Assembly: GCA_023864145.1 (NCBI GenBank)
Contig: JAIVER010000037.1
Span: 1-9,336, forward strand
Direction of reading: 5' to 3'
DNA from: Thiohalomonas sp.
GTDB taxonomy: Bacteria; Pseudomonadota; Gammaproteobacteria; GRL18
DNA: 9,336 nt
Below the pieces are notes generated by a model that was not told where the DNA came from, did not search any database, and was given only the letters and a program-made list of their open reading frames with translations. Made by a program: the position numbers and the translations under genes. The first letter of the stretch is position 1. Every line of letters begins with the position of its first letter. Shown piece by piece: positions 5,744 through 9,336 of this stretch.

Positions 5744-7677
5744 TTATTTTAAAACACTTAGGTTTATTAAAGAAAATCCATCAGTATTATCAGATGTTCT
5801 TGATTGCTGTAGTATTAATTTTATCGGACAATGTTTATGCCGCGGGCTCCTATGTGTTTAATATGCAGGATGTGCAAATCAGGACAATGATTTCAACGGT
5901 TTCAGAAGTAACGGGGAAAAACTTTATTATTGACCCGAATGTAAAGGGTAAGGTCACTGTCATTTCCAATAAAGGGATGTCTGCTGATGAAGTTTACCAG
6001 ATATTTCTGTCACTTCTTGATGTTCATGGCTACTCCGTTGTACCGACCATTGAAACTAATACCTTTAAAGTGGTTAAAGGTATCACGGCTAAGTCTAAAG
6101 CAGTACCCAATGATTTAAATAACATCTTTAAAGGTGACCAGCTGGTTACCCGGGTGTTAAAGATTAAGCATACTCAAGCGATGAAAATGGTTAAGGTGTT
6201 AAGACCTCTGGTGCCACAACATGCCTATCTGGCAGGTTATGCTGGTAGTAATATGATTGTTATTTCTGATTCAGCCAATAATATTAATCGTCTTGTTGAG
6301 CTGGTAGAACGTCTTGATACACCGGGTGAGAGCAATATTGAAATGGTTCATTTGAAAAATGCCTCAGCTAAAGATCTAGCGCAAACACTCTCCTCGTTGA
6401 ACCGTAGTAAAAAAACACTATCTCAGGTGGTGGTTGCCGATATTCGCAGTAACAGCTTACTTATCGGCGGAGATGCGACTTCCAGAATGAATCTTAAGGC
6501 ATTGATACTTAAGCTTGATTCTGAAATCAATAGGATGAGGAATGTTAATGTCATTTATCTTAGTTATGCTAAAGCAGCAGATATTGCTTCAATACTCACC
6601 GAAATAGTCAAAGTATCGGCAAAAAATAAAGAAAAAGCAGCTGGTCATACTGATATTGTTATCAGTCCGGATGAAAACTCTAATTCATTAGTTATCAAAT
6701 CATCTTATGCTAAATTTATTGAAATTAAAGATGTTGTCAATAAATTAGATATTCCCAGAGCTCAGGTACATATTGAAGCAATACTGGCCGAGGTGTCTTA
6801 TACACTAGAAAAAGAACTGGGTGTTAAATGGAATACCACTGTCAGTGGTTCGGGTCTCGTTCCTGAGGTTGGAAAGGGCTTACCACTTACGGATATTTTT
6901 TCTCTATCTTATCTTAATGCTGCTGGTGACATTAAGGCTGTGCTGAATATATTACAAAGTGATACAGATAGTAATATTCTGTCGACACCATCCCTGTTAA
7001 CACTGGATAATCAGGAAGCATCCATTATTGTTGGTGAGAATGTGCCCTTTATAACAGGCAATCAACAAACTGAAAGCGGCAATCCTTTTCAGACTATTGA
7101 ACGTAAAGATGTCGGCTTAACCTTAAAAGTGACTCCCAGGCTCAATAAAGGTAGTACTATCATTATGAAGATATATCAGGAAGTGTCTAATGTTTTGCCT
7201 AAAGCAACAGATATTGAAGCTGTTGATTTGATCACTAAAAAACGTGCCATTGAAACAACCGTCATGGTAGAAGACAAAGGCATGGTTGTTTTAGGCGGTT
7301 TAATTCAGGATGATTTAACCAAAATTGTTAATAAAGTCCCCATTCTTGGTGATATACCTCTTCTTGGTGAATTATTTAAGTCATCAAAAGTGGATACACG
7401 CAAGGCAAATTTGATGGTTTTTATTAAACCAACCATACTTAATAATCCTGTTCTTGCTAATGAAATGGGCATGAAAAAATACCAGTTTGTTCGTAATAAA
7501 CAGCAGATTATGAAAAATAATGGTATACGTCTTCTTGATCCTGAAGATATTCCGCTATTGCCAAAATATAACAATCTCAATACTAATCGTAATCTCAATA
7601 CTAATCGTAATCTCAATACTAATCGTAATCTCAATACTAATCGTGTTGTTTTACCAAACCCATTTGCTTCACAGTAG
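5740..7677 (+). CDS. gspD: Type II secretion system secretin GspD
   Basis: Outer-membrane multimeric channel through which folded exoproteins leave the cell. The 645 residues begin with a signal peptide (basic start, hydrophobic 19-29, likely cleavage after NVYA at 34). Then follow N0 (about 38-107, YVFNMQDVQIRTMISTVSEV), N1 (135-195), N2 (200-262) and N3 (268-345). The secretin barrel (about 346-567) has VPFITG (435-440), the RAIETTVMVEDKGMVVLGGL stretch and VPILGDIPLLGELF. The region after the barrel is pilotin-domain-like (MGMKKYQFVRNKQQIM), then the hexapeptide NLNTNR is repeated four times before VVLPNPFASQ. It starts in the gspC stop (ATGA) and gspE follows after 11 bases, so all are one operon. 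The repeats are the odd part; the rest is typical. Confidence 0.97.
   Translation: MIILKHLGLLKKIHQYYQMFLIAVVLILSDNVYAAGSYVFNMQDVQIRTMISTVSEVTGKNFIIDPNVKGKVTVISNKGMSADEVYQIFLSLLDVHGYSVVPTIETNTFKVVKGITAKSKAVPNDLNNIFKGDQLVTRVLKIKHTQAMKMVKVLRPLVPQHAYLAGYAGSNMIVISDSANNINRLVELVERLDTPGESNIEMVHLKNASAKDLAQTLSSLNRSKKTLSQVVVADIRSNSLLIGGDATSRMNLKALILKLDSEINRMRNVNVIYLSYAKAADIASILTEIVKVSAKNKEKAAGHTDIVISPDENSNSLVIKSSYAKFIEIKDVVNKLDIPRAQVHIEAILAEVSYTLEKELGVKWNTTVSGSGLVPEVGKGLPLTDIFSLSYLNAAGDIKAVLNILQSDTDSNILSTPSLLTLDNQEASIIVGENVPFITGNQQTESGNPFQTIERKDVGLTLKVTPRLNKGSTIIMKIYQEVSNVLPKATDIEAVDLITKKRAIETTVMVEDKGMVVLGGLIQDDLTKIVNKVPILGDIPLLGELFKSSKVDTRKANLMVFIKPTILNNPVLANEMGMKKYQFVRNKQQIMKNNGIRLLDPEDIPLLPKYNNLNTNRNLNTNRNLNTNRNLNTNRVVLPNPFASQ
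7573..7644 (+). repeat. Four perfect 18-bp tandem repeats inside gspD
   Basis: The unit AATCTCAATACTAATCGT occurs four times without a mismatch (7573-7590, 7591-7608, 7609-7626, 7627-7644) and encodes NLNTNR each time. As 18 is divisible by 3, gain or loss of units changes only the length of the GspD tail. Perfect identity at synonymous positions indicates recent expansion by slippage or recombination. Confidence 0.98.
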
Positions 7678-7688
7678 CAGATTTTTAT

Positions 7689-9320
7689 ATGGAAAAAATA
7701 TTAAAAGAAACTCAACAATCAGATCCAGTCTCAACAGAATTATCCTCTCTTGAAGATCATGATGGTGATGCGCTAACGCCATCAGTTATCGAGGACTCTA
7801 TCGTAGTTGAGGTCGCAACTGAAGACGATGTAAGTTCAATACCTTTTACTATACCTTTTGTCTTTGCCAAGCATCAGGGAGTTATCGTAAAAACCAAGTT
7901 TTCTAGAACGGGTAAAAAAAAGACATTTATTTATTGTAGTGATAATGTCAGCTCTCTTAGTATTGCAGAACTAACTCGTGTTTCATCCAGCCCATTATTT
8001 TTTGAATTTATTGATAAAACTCAATTTGAAAAACTATTGCGTACTACTTATGAACAGGGTAGTAATCAAAGTATAGAAAATATTGATTTAGGCGATAACG
8101 TTGACTTATTGAGTGTTGCTCAGCAGTTGGCTGAACCTGAAGATTTGCTGGAAAGTGAAGATGATGCACCAATTATTCGCTTGATTAATGCTATTCTTGC
8201 TGAAGCTATTAAAGAAAATGCCTCAGATATTCATATTGAACCTTTTGAACAACGTCTTGTTGTTCGTTTACGGGTTGATGGCGTTTTGCGCGAAGTTATT
8301 CAGCCGCCCAGAGAACTCGGCAGTCTATTGGTCTCAAGAATAAAGGTGATGGCGCAATTGGATATCACCGAAAAAAGAATTCCTCAGGATGGGCGTATAT
8401 CACTTAAACTGGCGGGTAAAGGCATTGATGTACGTGTTTCAACATTGCCTACGGGCGGTGGTGAGCGGGTGGTTCTTCGTTTGCTTGATAATCAGGCGGG
8501 ACGGTTAAGTGTTGAAAACATGGGGATGGACAAAAAAACACAGGCATTAATTAGAGAACTTATTCTCAGCCCTCATGGTATTATTTTAGTGACAGGACCA
8601 ACGGGGTCGGGTAAAACAACGACCTTATATGCTATTTTAACAAAGCTAAATGATACTAAGCGGAATCTTATTACGGTTGAAGACCCAATAGAATATTATC
8701 TTGAAGGTGTTGGTCAGACACAGGTTAATACTAAAGTAGATATGACCTTTTCCCGAGGTTTAAGAGCAATTTTACGTCAGGATCCCGATGTGGTTATGGT
8801 GGGTGAAATACGTGATAGTGAAACAGCTAATATTGCTATTCAGGCTAGCTTGACTGGACATATGGTGCTTTCAACCCTGCATACCAATACTGCTGTAGGT
8901 TCCATTACTCGTTTACGGGATATGGGTGTAGAACCCTTTTTATTATCATCCAGTTTAGTTGCTGTTATCGCCCAAAGATTAGTTCGAGTCCTGTGTCCTG
9001 TCTGTCGGGAGTCTTATGAACCCACTAAAATAGAAAAACAAAAACTGGGTATTAATGTTAATGATACCGTTAAATTTTATCGCCCCATTGGCTGTCCTGT
9101 CTGTAATCATCATGGTTACAAGGGGAGAGCTGGTGTTTATGAATTGCTTATTGTTGATAATGAAATGCGAACTTTAATTCATGATGATGCTTCAGAAAAG
9201 GCAATTGAGCTGCAAGCAAGAAAAAAGACTCCGTCTATTCAAATCGATGGTGTAAGATTAGTTCTTAACGGAACCACCACCACTGATGAAATTTTTCGTG
9301 TTATCAGAGATACAGATTAA
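7689..9320 (+). CDS. gspE: Type II secretion system ATPase GspE
   Basis: Cytoplasmic hexameric ATPase that powers pseudopilus assembly, docking on GspL. Of 543 residues, the first about 50 are acidic and probably flexible. An N1E domain follows (about 50-125, starting IPFVFAKHQGVIV). The ATPase core contains the Walker A motif GPTGSGKTTT (303-312), the Asp-box region ITVEDPIEY, the Walker B region DPDVVMVGEIRD (365-376, E373) and the His-box STLHTNTA. A four-cysteine zinc motif (C436, C439, C469, C472, both pairs as CPVC) is the C-terminal metal domain typical of GspE. The zinc site and gspD linkage favour GspE over the pilus ATPase PilB. ATG 7689 has only a weak ribosome site, 11 bases after gspD. 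All key residues are present. Confidence 0.97.
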   Translation: MEKILKETQQSDPVSTELSSLEDHDGDALTPSVIEDSIVVEVATEDDVSSIPFTIPFVFAKHQGVIVKTKFSRTGKKKTFIYCSDNVSSLSIAELTRVSSSPLFFEFIDKTQFEKLLRTTYEQGSNQSIENIDLGDNVDLLSVAQQLAEPEDLLESEDDAPIIRLINAILAEAIKENASDIHIEPFEQRLVVRLRVDGVLREVIQPPRELGSLLVSRIKVMAQLDITEKRIPQDGRISLKLAGKGIDVRVSTLPTGGGERVVLRLLDNQAGRLSVENMGMDKKTQALIRELILSPHGIILVTGPTGSGKTTTLYAILTKLNDTKRNLITVEDPIEYYLEGVGQTQVNTKVDMTFSRGLRAILRQDPDVVMVGEIRDSETANIAIQASLTGHMVLSTLHTNTAVGSITRLRDMGVEPFLLSSSLVAVIAQRLVRVLCPVCRESYEPTKIEKQKLGINVNDTVKFYRPIGCPVCNHHGYKGRAGVYELLIVDNEMRTLIHDDASEKAIELQARKKTPSIQIDGVRLVLNGTTTTDEIFRVIRDTD

Positions 9321-9321
9321 T

Positions 9322-9336
9322 ATGATTGTCGTTATA
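9322..9336 (+). CDS. Start of the next operon gene, gspF expected
   Basis: ATG 9322 opens a frame MIVVI that runs off the window, one base after the gspE stop. In most type II secretion operons gspF (inner-membrane platform protein) follows gspE, so this is probably its beginning, but five residues cannot identify it and the true start may lie further on. Confidence 0.3.

Noticed and set aside
7305..7634. Minus-strand frame with repeated LRLRLV residues
   Set aside because: It is the reverse reading of the gspD 3' end and its 18-bp repeats; gspD is well supported.
7573..7644. CRISPR-like repeats
   Set aside because: The units are directly adjacent with no spacers and are read in frame inside gspD.

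Overview
This AT-rich window looks like a gammaproteobacterial chromosome. The first half follows the order usual in that class: the tail of a gene where lepB is expected, then a DUF4845 membrane protein, rnc, era, recO and pdxJ. The RNase III, Era and PdxJ proteins all resemble their E. coli counterparts closely. Genus cannot be read from the window. All genes lie on the + strand.

Region by region: (1) 2-79 is the end of an upstream gene, probably lepB. (2) 138-2195 holds DUF4845, rnc (TTG start overlapping the DUF4845 stop) and era. (3) 2182-2954 is recO, which is broken. It has a -1 frameshift at a run of seven A and, further on in the restored frame, an in-frame TAA. The rest of the reading frame still looks like RecO up to its last residues. 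(4) 2955-3167 is a spacer with a long imperfect inverted repeat ending in six T. (5) 3168-4751 holds pdxJ (start reassigned to a TTG behind a good Shine-Dalgarno) and a single-domain six-helix voltage-gated cation channel of the BacNav type. Its pore motif TFEDWTD carries extra acidic residues. A strong hairpin terminator follows at 4895-4934. (6) 4935-5251 is mainly non-coding, with one possible tiny unit: a weak promoter, a 19-residue hydrophobic ORF with a good Shine-Dalgarno, and a weak hairpin. (7) 5252 to the end is the start of a type II secretion operon: a short gspC lacking the PDZ domain, gspD with four perfect 18-bp repeats at its 3' end, gspE, and the first codons of the next gene (gspF expected).

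How the genes work together: the first cluster serves RNA processing and ribosome assembly (RNase III, Era), recombination repair (RecO) and vitamin B6 synthesis (PdxJ). The last cluster builds an envelope-spanning secretion machine: GspC links the inner-membrane platform to the GspD outer-membrane secretin, and GspE is the ATPase driving pseudopilus assembly. The items most worth a second look are the recO lesions, where the frameshift sits on a correctly phased slippery heptamer, the acidic channel pore, the long hairpin at 3015-3100, and the small ORF before gspC. I see no mobile element, CRISPR array, tRNA or rRNA, and no clear novel multi-gene system.
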